From Nematopogon swammerdamellus (taxonomy: Eukaryota; Arthropoda; Insecta; Lepidoptera; Adelidae), in contig OX336353.1 of NCBI GenBank assembly GCA_946902875.1, positions 16,567,151-16,631,150 of the forward strand: a stretch of DNA of 64,000 bases, in the 5' to 3' direction. Shown here piece by piece: positions 31,746-41,456 of this stretch (position 1 is its first letter; each line of letters begins with the position of its first letter). The position numbers were made by a program, and so were the translations under genes. The notes beneath the pieces are model-generated. The model worked only from the letters and a program-made list of their open reading frames with translations. It was not told where the DNA came from and ran no database searches.

Positions 31746-32335
31746 GCATGGACGGCCTAACCTGAGGCGAACACACGTACGCACACAATGCATTTCTCCT
31801 ATACAAATGCTTGACATGCACCTACACATGGCCTGAGCACTACTACACTCGCAGAATTATATGCTCACCATCATGCGTGAATGTACTTGTACGCCTCAGG
31901 TTCGAACGACCTATACATTATTTTCTATTTCTAAAACTCTACCACACGGTCCAAGCGAGCCTAAAAACCGTTGAAAAATACGGCGCATTCCCCTCTCGAT
32001 AAATCAATTAGTTCTGGAAGCCGACGACGACGACGCCGGAGGAGGGCGTCACCACGGCGACTTAATCAGAAGTAACAACAGCTCCTGGCAGATGTCTGCG
32101 ACAGAAAGACGTTCGGAATATTGGGAGGAAAAGATGACAGTCGCGGAGGGTGAGCAGCGAATTCACAGCGGCGACGAAGTGGCGAAATAAATGATAATTC
32201 CCGAGTGTTCGAGATAATAATCGAGCCCACGTCAGTGTGCCAATACGCAATGCGTATTGTCGTATTTTATTTTTCGTTTTGGAACGTTTTAGGAGCAGCC
32301 TATGTTATCATTACGTCATTTGTGGTTTGATTAGG
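31746..32335. other. No gene seen
   Basis: No recognised repeat. 32020-32065 is CG-rich (GACGACGACGACGCCGGAGG). No exon is supported. Confidence 0.35.
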
Positions 32336-32338
32336 GTA

Positions 32339-32485
32339 TAATGCGCGGGGCGGATCTTGGCGTGTCGCCGCCGCAGCGGTTCGTCGGTGTTCTCCCTCGC
32401 ACCCGCACCGTACTTGTATAGTTTATTCGCGTGGCGGGTCGCCCGCTGCGGCGACGACACGCCGAGATCCGTCCCGGGCACTATA
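32339..32485. mobile_element. GC-rich hairpin element, copy 2
   Basis: Nearly identical to 23738-23885, with differences at one base in GCCGCCGC versus GCCCCCGC and one in GGTGTTC versus GGAGTTC. This identity in otherwise unrelated flanks implies recent movement. A second inverted-repeat element begins immediately at its right end. Confidence 0.88.
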
Positions 32486-32755
32486 TGAGTCGTATAGTTC
32501 CAGAACCCGCCAAATCCATTTCTCTAAAAAAAGTAGTTATAAACAGTTTCGAATAAAGTATTAAATTTGTCACTTATCTTTAAGAGATTATGTTCCTAAC
32601 ACGGTCCAATCCAGAGTAAATCGCAAAGAAAAATTAACATTACTTCCAGCTCCCTTGTAGTTTGTATGGGCGGCTATTTATCGAGGTCTAGTTTTTTCGT
32701 CTTACTGTAAAATCTTCCAAAACGGAGTTGGCGGGTTCTGGAACTATACGACTCA
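32486..32755. mobile_element. TIR element, TA-flanked
   Basis: TGAGTCGTATAGTTCCAGAA and CCCGCCAA at the left are matched by the exact complement at the right (GGCGGGTTCTGGAACTATAC, GACTCA). TA stands outside both ends (32484-32485 and 32756-32757). 270 bp, AT-rich core, no open frame. Confidence 0.85.
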
Positions 32756-33035
32756 TATTTATTATTGTAATGTATTTATTTATACATTACATAATATTAA
32801 CTCTTTCCTTCTCTTTCTTTTTCTTTCTAAGAATATTTTATAAATAATATTATATAAAATAAAATATAAAATATGACATTATTTATTATATTTATTTCAC
32901 ATTACATTACATTAAATACACAAACTCAATACTTATTATTAATTTGTTGTCTCTTAGTTTGTCTCTTAGCACAACATAAGTTGACAGATTAACTCACAGA
33001 GCACTTCTAGTATCTAGCTAGTGCATGAAATGATG

Positions 33036-33447
33036 TCAGCCTCGATAGCTCAGTGCTCAGTGGTGCAGACAGTCAACTGTCGCTATTGAATGTTAAGCAA
33101 CGCTGGGTGCGGCTTGGATGGGTGACCGCTGACCGTTGGAGGCTGACCGAGGTTCGGATTCCTCGTAAAACTGTAGGTCCCTTCCCTCCTAATCTTACTT
33201 GGTGGTAGGGTTTAACCCGCCCGGGTTGGTACCACCGCACTGAATGAAACGTCGGTCGAAACGGCTATGTAAATAGTTTGTGTTTTCCGACCTGAGTGAC
33301 CTCCTGACTTCCGAGTTCAGTGTAGCCGGCACGATCAAAGGGGGAAGCACTGACATGGCACCTAGTTCACCCGGTGTTATGGGCTGACATCACGGACGTT
33401 GTAGGTGATGTAGCCAACCGTGTCAGTTTCCATAAAAAAAAAAAAAA
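33036..33447 (+). mobile_element. SINE A copy 9
   Basis: TCAGCCTCGATAGCTCAGTG, with an 8-bp repeat of CTCAGTG at the head, then GTTAAGCAACGCTGGGTGCG and GGATGGGTGACC. The body contains a 20-bp extra piece (GACCTGAGTGACCTCCTGAC) before GAGTTCAGTGTAGCCGG. Poly-A end at 33434-33447. Confidence 0.9.
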
Positions 33448-33450
33448 TTA

Positions 33451-33590
33451 ACTGGACGGAAAACACGAACTATTTACAAATCCGTTTCGACCGACGTTTC
33501 ATTCAGTGCGGTGGTACCAACCCCGGTGGAATAAACCCTACCACCGAGTAAGTTAAGAAGGGAAGGGACCTACAGTTTTACGTATGCAGA
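33451..33590 (-). mobile_element. SINE A fragment, inverted next to copy 9
   Basis: On plus: AACTGGACGGAAAACACGAA, CGTTTCGACCGACGTTTCAT, CCGAGTAAGTTAAGAAGGGA and GACCTACAGTTTTACGTATG. It lies tail to body with the preceding plus-strand copy, making an inverted pair. Confidence 0.85.
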
Positions 33591-34232
33591 GTACGTATGC
33601 TTAATTTATGCAGAGTGCAACAAAAGCACAGGCCATTTCGTACAGAACTTCATGTTAACATAAAATTGTTCTTTTCAAGAGTCAACGCGATAGTTTCGTC
33701 TATTTTCCTACTTACCCCTCTCAGAGTTACCCACCCACACTTCCATAATGATAAAGTGAACAAAAAAAAAAGTTTTCCCACCAATTCGTCCAAAAACCAT
33801 CAAATAAGTCATTATTGCTGCTAACAGCTTCCCTGACGAGCGAAAATGTCTAAACACATCTTGCGTAGCACAACAAAAAACAATTGTACGGGAGCCCGAG
33901 CCGAGAGGGATGGAGAATTTGTCCATTTAAGTGGGTGGGGGTGGGGTTTCGAGGGAGCTGGATGTAATGATCTGAAACTTAGGGGTGCGCTGTGGGGGGG
34001 GGGGGGGGGGGGGGGGTGAGAATCGGAGGTCTACATCTCAGTTAGATAAAGAATTAACATGGAATATCTGACGACCAATTTCCTAGCCTTAAACAGATGG
34101 CGACTTATACAGGAATATTTAGACGACGATTAGCAATTCCGAAGCGACTACAGGAGTCGAGCTTGCCGTGGCGATCATCCTCTCCCGTGAAATTACAGAC
34201 GGAGGACAAATTATGGATATCATTTTTTTTTT
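33591..34232. repeat. Unassigned stretch with a 23-G run
   Basis: 33994-34016 is an uninterrupted run of 23 G, preceded by GTGGGTGGGGGTGGGG (33932-33947), both able to form G-quadruplexes. The length of the run is uncertain because such tracts are error-prone in assembly. No gene is recognised. Confidence 0.6.
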
Positions 34233-34467
34233 CTATGGAAACTGACACGGTTGGCTTACATCACCTACAACATCCATGATGTCAGCCCATAACACCGGGT
34301 GAACTTGGTGCCACGTCAGTGCCTCCCCTCGGTCGTGCCGGCTACACTGAACTGGACGGAAAACACAAACTATTTACATAGCCGTTTCGACCGACCTTTC
34401 ATTCAGTGCGGTGGTACCAATCCGGGCGGGTTAAACCCTACCACCTAGTAATATAAGAAGGGAGTCA
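34233..34467 (-). mobile_element. SINE A body without its tRNA/5S head
   Basis: On plus: TATGGAAACTGACACGGTTG through CTACCACCTAGTAATATAAG and AAGGGA. The sequence stops exactly where the CCCTTCTTA of the body starts in sense. The head is replaced by a family C 5' module (34468-34550). Confidence 0.88.
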
Positions 34468-34550
34468 TATCCCTTAGTCGCCTTTTACGACATACACGGG
34501 GAGAGATGCAGGGGGCTATTCTTTTAAAGTACTGGCCCCACACGGTACAA
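34468..34550 (-). mobile_element. Family C 5' module serving as head of a SINE A body
   Basis: In sense (minus) it reads TTGTACCGTGTGGGGCCAGT, TGTATGTCGTAAAAGGCGAC, TAAGGGATATGA, then the SINE A body. The break in C is at nearly the same place (GGGATA) as in the two composites at 10786 and 60155. Confidence 0.82.
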
Positions 34551-34811
34551 TATGTTTACGAAATAATAATATGAAAAATTCAAACAAAATCTATGTAACA
34601 GAAACAAATCTATAAATGCTTTTACTTTAAGCGAGCTAAGCTTGTCTGTATGTAAACCTATATATATAATTGGTTTCTGGGAAACGGCTCTTACGATTTG
34701 GATTAAATTTTGTATTGAGATAACGTTATTTTTTTTTTCAAGTTAATCTAGATAGGTGTAGACGCCGAGCGAAGCTCGTTCGCCCAGGTACTATACATAA
34801 AATTAATGCCA

Positions 34812-34930
34812 GTATTACCAGTAATCAAGGGAAGTCTCCGGTATGGCACCTACCTTCCCGGAAGTGATATTGGCGGTCGGAGCATGTGCTTTGGCCCCTC
34901 GGCCTCAGCCACCAATACCGGATTACATAA
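34812..34930 (+). mobile_element. SINE B 3' end
   Basis: GGGAAGTCTCCGGTATGGCA, CCTTCCCGGAAGTGATATTG, GGTCGGAGCATGTGCTTTGG and ACCGGATTACATAAAAA. Confidence 0.85.
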
Positions 34931-35390
34931 AAACATATATATATATTTTGGAAAACATATATAAAATTTGTTATCGATCTGTGGGTCCCCATTATTTCGG
35001 CAAAGTCAAGAAAACTCGCTTACATCCAAAACATATTCCAATGTCATATTTCATTTATGAGCTAGAATCCGTGACAGACAGCAAGGCTGGTTCCCTAAAA
35101 ATACTAAAAAAAATTTACAATATAAAAGAAAAAATAATTCCGTAACAATGAAATCTGGGTCAAGTTTTACTCAAGTGCTCAAGGCGGAACCGTCTGCTGC
35201 AAGTTTCTATTCAATAAATTTCCTAAGTCATAACTTGTTTACCCTTTCAGCGAGGAAAACTCATTAAGACATAATTTCTTTAGGGGGATGTTGGCCTGTT
35301 AATTATTTTCTAACTTAAGGCGCTCTACATACATTCTGCCCTGAATATATTTGCGTGTCCCATTTCAAACGAATTTGCTTGTCAGCCTCG
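34931..35390. other. No gene proven
   Basis: A 100-codon frame (34843-35145) begins in SINE B and runs on through unassigned sequence (HYFGKVKKTRLHPKHIPM). I do not recognise it, and the SINE origin of its start argues against a real gene. Confidence 0.3.
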
Positions 35391-35392
35391 GT

Positions 35393-35849
35393 AGCTCTGT
35401 GGTACCGTCGGTCGACTGTTATTAAGCAACCCTGGGCGCGGTCAGTACTTGGATGGGTGACCACTCGACCGTTGGAGGCTGACCGTGGTTCGGATTCCAC
35501 ATTATTGTAGGTCCCTTGGTACCACCGCACAGAACAAAGCGTCGATCAAAACGGCTATGTAAATAGTTCGTGTATTCCGTCCAGTGGCCGTATTCTCTAA
35601 CTTCCTACCGTCAACGTCGGTGACGCTGACTAGTTATGTCTCTGTCTAGTTCATATAATTAGACAGAGACATAACTAGTCAGCGTCACCGACGTTGACGG
35701 TAGGACGTTAGATAATACGGCCACAGTTCTGTGTAGCCGACATGAATGAAGGGAAGCACTGACATGGCACCTAGTTCACCCGGTGTTATGGGCTGACATC
35801 ACAGATGTTGTAGGTGATGTAGCCAACCTTGTCAGTTTACATTAAAAAA
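35393..35849 (+). mobile_element. SINE A copy 11, interrupted by a palindromic MITE
   Basis: CAGCCTCGGTAGCTCTGTGG, AAGCAACCCTGGGCGCGGTC, AGTACTTGGATGGGTGACCA, then the body shortened at ATTGTAGGTCCCTTGGTACC, and the tail TCAGTTTACATT plus A10. The stretch 35586-35723 is foreign. Confidence 0.92.
35586..35723. mobile_element. Palindromic MITE nested in SINE A, 4-bp duplication CAGT
   Basis: GGCCGTATTCTCTAACTTCC, TACCGTCAACGTCGGTGACG and CTGACTAGTTATGTCTCTGT return as complement with few mismatches. CAGT flanks both sides (35582-35585 and 35724-35727), and removing one copy restores the SINE A sequence. Arms are about 60 bp and the loop is about 15 bases. Confidence 0.92.
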
Positions 35850-35910
35850 AAAACACCACGGCATTCCTAGGAACAAGCGGAAAAAAAACAGTAATATTTT
35901 TTTTCAAGTA

Positions 35911-36234
35911 CATACATATCACACACGCTGAATCCCGACAATCGGGGTAAGCAGAGTAATCGGTGTTGTACTGCAAGAACTCTGGTCAATTACAGCACAA
36001 CACCGACCACCACGTTTCGCAAAGTATTCGAACAAGATTCAATCGATCAAGCAGCAAGTAAGGCACGAAAACCCACCTGCTGCATGACTCGGTGGAAGTA
36101 CCGTGCCAAGGTGAGAGGTGGCGACCCTGTCGCCCTTTAGCACGGCATCTTGTCCTTATCCCTTAGTCGCCTTTTACGACATGCATGGGGAGAGATGCAG
36201 TGGGGATATTATTTTTAAGTACCGGCCCCACATT
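35911..36234 (-). mobile_element. Family C, full length
   Basis: On plus: CATACATATCACACACGCTG, ATCGGGGTAAGCAGAGTAAT, AAAGTATTCGAACAAGATTC, AAGGTGAGAGGTGGCGACCC and AAGTACCGGCCCCACA. Very close to 13794-14120, sharing TTCAATCGATCAAGCAGCAA, so both belong to one subfamily. Confidence 0.9.
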
Positions 36235-36314
36235 TTTTCGGGGTATTGGCCATTAGAACTATGAAAAAATGCTAATGAGCTTTTTGAAACTTATTGAACG
36301 AGGTATCCTGTCGT

Positions 36315-36482
36315 GGTATTTTTTTTTCTCATTTAGAAAGCGCTATGCGGCACCGAGTCACCCATAGGGTGTCTAACGACGCCCATGGACAGTCGGTTGT
36401 ACGCGGGGCTTGCGAATGCCATGCCGGCCTGTCAAGCCTCTCTTCACGCCTCTCTTGAAGGACCCGAGACTATACATGGGGG
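36315..36482 (-). mobile_element. LINE family D 3' end
   Basis: On plus: CGGCACCGAGTCACCCATAG, GGTGTCTAACGACGCCCATG, GAATGCCATGCCGGCCTGTC and CTTGAAGGACCCGAGACTAT. Confidence 0.75.
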
Positions 36483-36850
36483 GATACTTGTGTTATTTAT
36501 ACAATAAGTTTTGGTCGCGTCTCGGCTCACGTCGAAGTATTTAAATTCTCATTTCTGATTTAGTAAGCCCATTACAATGAAATATAAACTAAACATTTCC
36601 CTAAATTAATCTTTATATTTTTATAAAAACTGCACACGAAGTTAGTCAGTAGTTTCTACCTGATGTATGAGCAAACGAAGAACACACAACAGACAACATT
36701 AAAAAAATAAAGAACCAAGAAAAACATTTTTTTTTTGTGTTTTAAATATTCTCAATAATAAAATTAATAATTTTGTAGACTTTCAAAGTTTGAAGTTTTA
36801 TTACATATGTATATAAATATATAATTAGTTTCGTTAGATGAAACTACACA
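36483..36850. other. AT-rich, no gene seen
   Basis: No repeat family, RNA or exon recognised. Confidence 0.35.
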
Positions 36851-37252
36851 TTTTTTTTATGTAATCCGGTATGGGCGGCTAAGTCGGAGGAGCCAAAGCG
36901 CATGCTCCGACCAGGCAATATCAACTCCGAGAAGGTAGGTGCCATACCGGAGACTTCCCTGGATTGCTGGCTATACTGAACTAGAGGAGAACACAACCGA
37001 GGCTGCTATGCGGCCATCTTACATCCAGTACGGTGGTATCAACCCAGTCGGCTACAATTTGAGCCTACCACCTATTAAGGGGCAAGGGAAGGGACCTACA
37101 GTTTTACACTGGTTCCGAACGGTGAAGCAGCAGGTGTAGGTATGCACGTAAATTCTTTCGTCAGAAAAAACTTTTGGTAGACGCCGATCGGATTCGAACC
37201 GCCAACCTCTCGCATGGGAAGCCGATGCCCAAATCACTCGGCCACCCGCCGC
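36851..37252 (-). mobile_element. SINE B, full length
   Basis: On plus: T tract, ATGTAATCCGGTATGGGCGG, the body complement with CTACAATTTGAGCCTACCAC, and the head complement GGATTCGAACCGCCAACC and CACTCGGCCACCCGCCGC. The A and B boxes are recognisable. Confidence 0.92.
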
Positions 37253-37879
37253 TTGAACACATTGTAAAACTGCACCGCCGCCGCCGCAAAGACAAAAGCA
37301 AGAACTAATAATAAGAAAAAGCACAAAATATTGTCAGTAAATCAGCTACATTTCAAAATGCTTTATCTCGTAAACAGCCGCATCGTATAACGGTGGTATT
37401 TTGCAACTGTAAATTATTTTAGTTTCGCGGAAAATTTTCAGCTATTTTAATTTAGAAAACACACAATTTAGTGAAACAGAAGGTCTGTTCCCTCGGCCGG
37501 CAGTCGTTGGCTACATAACTCACAACATACCGCAACGACAGGCTCAAAATGTGGTCCGCAGTAGTCTGTAGCTCGTTTCCAGAAGAGATTGTCCAGAAAT
37601 ACGAGTACATTCAGTGAGCATTTGCGCCGGGCGGCGTTTATAACAACGCTACTTATGAAAAATGGCAAGCGGAAAATGCTTTTAAGGATATTTTATGGAA
37701 TTATGTCTTGGAAGCGCTCTGAAACAATGCAGGATAACGCAGTGGAAGTCGGTTATATATTTAAAAAAAACACTACAAGAATTATCTTCTCTCTGTGCAA
37801 AAGTAAATAGACACCACTCCCTCAAAGGTTCAGACACATAACGCACACGCGGCTCGATCAGCACATCCAACATTCACTC

Positions 37880-38188
37880 ACACACACTCATACACCCCCT
37901 CACACCCTCTCACACACACTTGTAAATTTTATGTTATGTTATTTAGTTATGTTAGTTAGTTATTATTATTGTTTTTTTGTATAATATGTTGATTGTCATT
38001 GTTGATTGTTTGTATTTAGTCTTGTCCTTGGTTGGAAAGGGGAGCCCCTGAAAATCACCTTCGCTGTCTCGGATAGTGAGTCAGCTGAGTGGGCTCCCTT
38101 TTCGTCACATGTTATATTATGTTCATTTGTGTTTGTAATTAATTGTGTTGTGTGACGAAAAAATTAAACAATTTCATTTCATTTCAGT
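37880..38188 (+). mobile_element. LINE 3' UTR with (ATTTC)n tail
   Basis: CACACTCATACACCCCCTCA, GGAAAGGGGAGCCCCTGAAA, GGATAGTGAGTCAGCTGAGT and GTGACGAAAAAATTAAAC, ending CAATTTCATTTCATTTCA. The structure is that of the 3' end of a non-LTR retroelement. The coding part is not identified. Confidence 0.5.
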
Positions 38189-38192
38189 TCAA

Positions 38193-38319
38193 CAGGTCTA
38201 TTCTTGTAAATTCTGACAGCGGAATCAGCGCTGATGTGGCGCTGAGAGCCGCTTTGGTAAGTGCTCTTAGCGCCACAACAGCGCTGATTCCGCTGTCAGA
38301 ATTTACAAGAATAGACCTG
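38193..38319. mobile_element. Palindromic MITE, 127 bp
   Basis: CAGGTCTATTCTTGTAAATT, CTGACAGCGGAATCAGCGCT and GATGTGGCGCTGAGAGC return as the complement, around a loop near CGCTTTGGTAAG. It immediately follows the LINE tail at 38188. Confidence 0.88.
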
Positions 38320-38613
38320 CAGATCAGTGGACATGTGTAATCCAAAGATTGTGGGTTCGAGTGCCACTCCAGATATTTGGTAAGGATGGGCTGAAATTGT
38401 TTCTTCCGCAATATTTCCGCCCTAAGTTCCGATGCTTCAAGACGTTTTTACATCAATATAAGTTTAATGCCGGATAACATTTCAAAATGCGAGAAAAAAG
38501 TTAAAAAGCCTGTTAAGTGGGAATGTTATTCACACACAGAGGGTTCCGTAGCCATTTCCTTCTTGCATCTATATAGCGGCATTATATTATCCTATACTCT
38601 GTTTTATCCTATA

Positions 38614-39047
38614 TACAACGTGTCCCAAAACTCTACGTTAAGCGGGAACCCGGGAGTAGGCCAGTGTAAGACTACCCAGGGAAAAATAAGAAAAAAAATC
38701 GGAGTCATTTGTTTTTTATGATATGAGCATTTTTTGAAAAACGTTGAAAATTGACATCTCGTACAACATTTTAGGTACTACGACTACAAATTTGCCAATA
38801 TAATTGCTCAATTTTTTATATTGGAAGCCTAAATAACTCTGCTATTGATCAGTATCCCAAATAACACCAGAACACCAGTACTCTTTTCTATTCTGTGCCA
38901 GAATGCCTGTAGTTTTACCAAAAAAAATATTCAGTTAAATTTTTTTCTAAAAAAATAAATGACTCAGATATTTTTTTTCTTATTTTTCCCTGGGTAGTAA
39001 TAAACTTCCTGGTTCCCGCTTGACGTTGAGTTTTGGGACACGTTCTA
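38614..39047. mobile_element. TIR element, TA-flanked (TACAACGTGTCCCAAAACTC)
   Basis: The left end is repeated inverted at the right as GAGTTTTGGGACACGTTCTA, and TA lies outside each end. Second inner repeats TTAAGCGGGAACC and CTACCCAGGGAAAAATAAGA are also inverted at the right. No open frame. Size and TA flanks suit a Tc1/mariner-type non-autonomous element. Confidence 0.85.
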
Positions 39048-39126
39048 TATCTTTGAATCCTATATTTATCCTCTGTTTTATATATTATCCTATACCATTG
39101 ATTTTAACCACGTTTATCCTGGTACA

Positions 39127-39485
39127 TTACATACATACATACATACATACCACACACGCTGTATCCCGACAATCAGGGTAGGCAGAGTAATCGGTGCTGT
39201 GCTGCAAGAACTCTGGAAAATTTCAGCACAACATCGACCACCAGTTCTCGGACTGGACTGGACCAGCAAAGTATTCGGACAAGATACTTAACTATCAAGC
39301 AGCAAGTAAGGCACAGAGAGCCACCTGCTGCACGACTCGGTGGAAGGACCGTGCCAAGGTGAGAGGTGGCAATCCTGTCGCCCTTTAGCACGGCATCTCG
39401 TCCTTATCCCTTTGTCGCCTTTTACAACATGCACGGGGAGAAACGCAGTGGGGCTATTCTTTTTAAGTACCGACCTCACACAGTA
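39127..39485 (-). mobile_element. Family C, full length with (TATG)n tail
   Basis: On plus: (CATA)5 at 39127-39150, CACACGCTGTATCCCGACAA, a 22-bp extra piece containing ACTGGACTGGACC, AGCACGGCATCTCGTCCTTA and AAGTACCGACCTCACACAGTAC. Confidence 0.9.
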
Positions 39486-39808
39486 CCATGTCACATTGCA
39501 TACATTTTCGGACTATTACAGAACTGTCCAAGACCAGCAGATTCAAAGTACTTGAAAGCATCGGGAAACACATTCGCCAGTATACAATTCCACACTCTAG
39601 CTTTGCGACAGAGGAACGATTTTAGAATCGATGGGTCCTCAAAAATCCGATGGTGACAATGAAAAGGTGTTCGAATTCCCAGCGGCGAGATTTATGCAAA
39701 AAAATTCACAGATCTCGTGCATTACACGACCTTCGAGGTAAATTGAAAATGAACTCAACAAAATAAAAAAATTGGTTGTCTGTAAAGTCGGTTTACGGAC
39801 GATAGTTT
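39486..39808. other. No gene seen
   Basis: Unassigned. No repeat or exon recognised. Confidence 0.35.
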
Positions 39809-39809
39809 T

Positions 39810-40066
39810 ACGTGATAACGTCATACAACCCTTGTTTCATGAATATTCTAAATTTGAAATATTTTCCGACCGGCCAGATATTATGGTACGAGTAACCTCG
39901 TTTTAATTTCTGCGGCCCTGGTACTTTTACAAGCCGACGCTTGGGCCGATTGTGCCTCTCTATCGCTTGTTACGCGCTCTCGCTTGCACACACAGGCTCA
40001 GATGGAACGTGACGTGATATTCGTGCGTGCAGCCGGTGTTCATCAATTTATAAGACGTTATCACGT
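39810..40066. mobile_element. Small TIR element (ACGTGATAACGTC)
   Basis: ACGTGATAACGTC at 39810 is matched by GACGTTATCACGT at 40054-40066. The interior has GATTGTGCCTCTCTATCGCT, TGTTACGCGCTCTCGCTTGC and GAACGTGACGTGATATTCG. Such elements recur widely in moths. Ends beyond the 13-bp repeat are uncertain. Confidence 0.6.
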
Positions 40067-40503
40067 CAAAAAGTATTACATTTATATATTTTTTATTATT
40101 TTTCAAAAACATAAGCAGCTTAAAAAATGTAAACTAAAATTTTGACAGAAAAAGAGATAAGCTTGAGATTATGTCAAACTATAGTAACAAACTAATAAAT
40201 ATCAAATATAAAAATATAATATAGGTTGCGAAGACAAATCAAACGAGCCCAAACATGGTGGATTTATCATGTGTAGTTTAGGAGTTCCTATGGCTTCCTT
40301 CCGGCTCCATTATCAGAACCCAACTAAAAAAATTGAGGGACCACCTACAGCACGAACCATCATCGATAGACGAATGCTTTTTTTTTATGTAGCCCAAAGT
40401 CCAAATCTAAACAGGTTTTTATTATTTTTCAATATCACATTTAGTTTTTGAGTTGAAGGAGATTTATTACGAAAAGAAAATTGAATTTTTCAAATTTTTG
40501 CTT

Positions 40504-41083
40504 TTAAAAAAAATAGGTAAAAAAACTTTTAAGTTAAACGGTTTTATTTAAAAAAAATTGCTGTACAAAAAACTAGAAAAAAAATCAGCTATACAAAAAC
40601 TAGAAAATAATAAGGGCACAAACCTGGGCCTTCTTAAGATTTTACGTCTGGGTAAGAAATCGTACAATACTAGCGTGCTGTCTTCTCATGTCGGATGCCA
40701 AAGGGCACTTTGTGTCGCTGCGTCAGCGGAATAAGTAATAAATTGAGACTTTTAACAGACTAATATAAAAACGTGGGGCGCATGTTATTTATTACGTATA
40801 TTATACGCCCCACGGTTTTATATTAGTCTGTTAAAAGTCTCAATTTATTACCTACTTATTCCGCTGACGACGCAGCGAAACAAAGTGCCCTTTGGCATCC
40901 AACATGAGAAGACAGCACGCTAGTATTGCACGATTTCTTACCCAGACGTAAAATCTTAAGAAGGCCCAGGTTTGTGCCCTTATTATTTTCTAGTTTTTGT
41001 ATAGCTGATTTTTTTTCTAGTTTTTTGTACAGCTATTTTTTTAATAAAACCGTTTAACTTAAAAGTTTTTTTACCTATTTTTT
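40504..41083. mobile_element. Giant palindrome, ~275-bp arms
   Basis: Starts AATAGGTAAAAAAAC, passes GGGCACAAACCTGGGCCTTC, AGATTTTACGTCTGGGTAAG and CAATACTAGCGTGCTGTCTT, turns at about 40780-40810 (GGGGCGCATGTTATTTATTA), and returns as the complement to ACCTATTTTTTT. Mismatches are few. Transcription would give a perfect substrate for small RNAs. Confidence 0.92.
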
Positions 41084-41239
41084 TATTTACTCGTTTTTAG
41101 TTAGATTTTTTTTATATATTTTTTTTCTTTCATGTTGTTCCCACGAGTATTGGACCAATAACAGTCGACCCCCCCAGAGGTTCATATAGAGGGGCAAGGC
41201 TCTCATACAACAAGGTGTGCCCAGCCTTGAAGGTTGAAA

Positions 41240-41402
41240 CGCTAACGAAATATAATTTTTATCCACCCTACCAATGCCACACAGTCCGTGGCACGTTTCA
41301 AACGTTGACTTGGGTGGTGTATCGCTAACGACGTATCATTTTTAGCCACCCTAACACCACACAGTTCTCGGGACAATACAGAAACCTTAACTTGGGTGGA
41401 GA
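41240..41402 (+). repeat. Two diverged ~80-bp direct repeats
   Basis: CGCTAACGAAATATAATTTT, CCACCCTACCAATGCCACAC and ACTTGGGTGGTG recur as CGCTAACGACGTATCATTTT, CCACCCTAACACCACACAG and ACTTGGGTGGAG. They lie between the palindrome and the 130-bp array. Confidence 0.65.
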
Positions 41403-41456
41403 TTCAAACAAATATCCTGATCATTATTTTTGTTTTATTTAAGTTCAACAGTCCAC

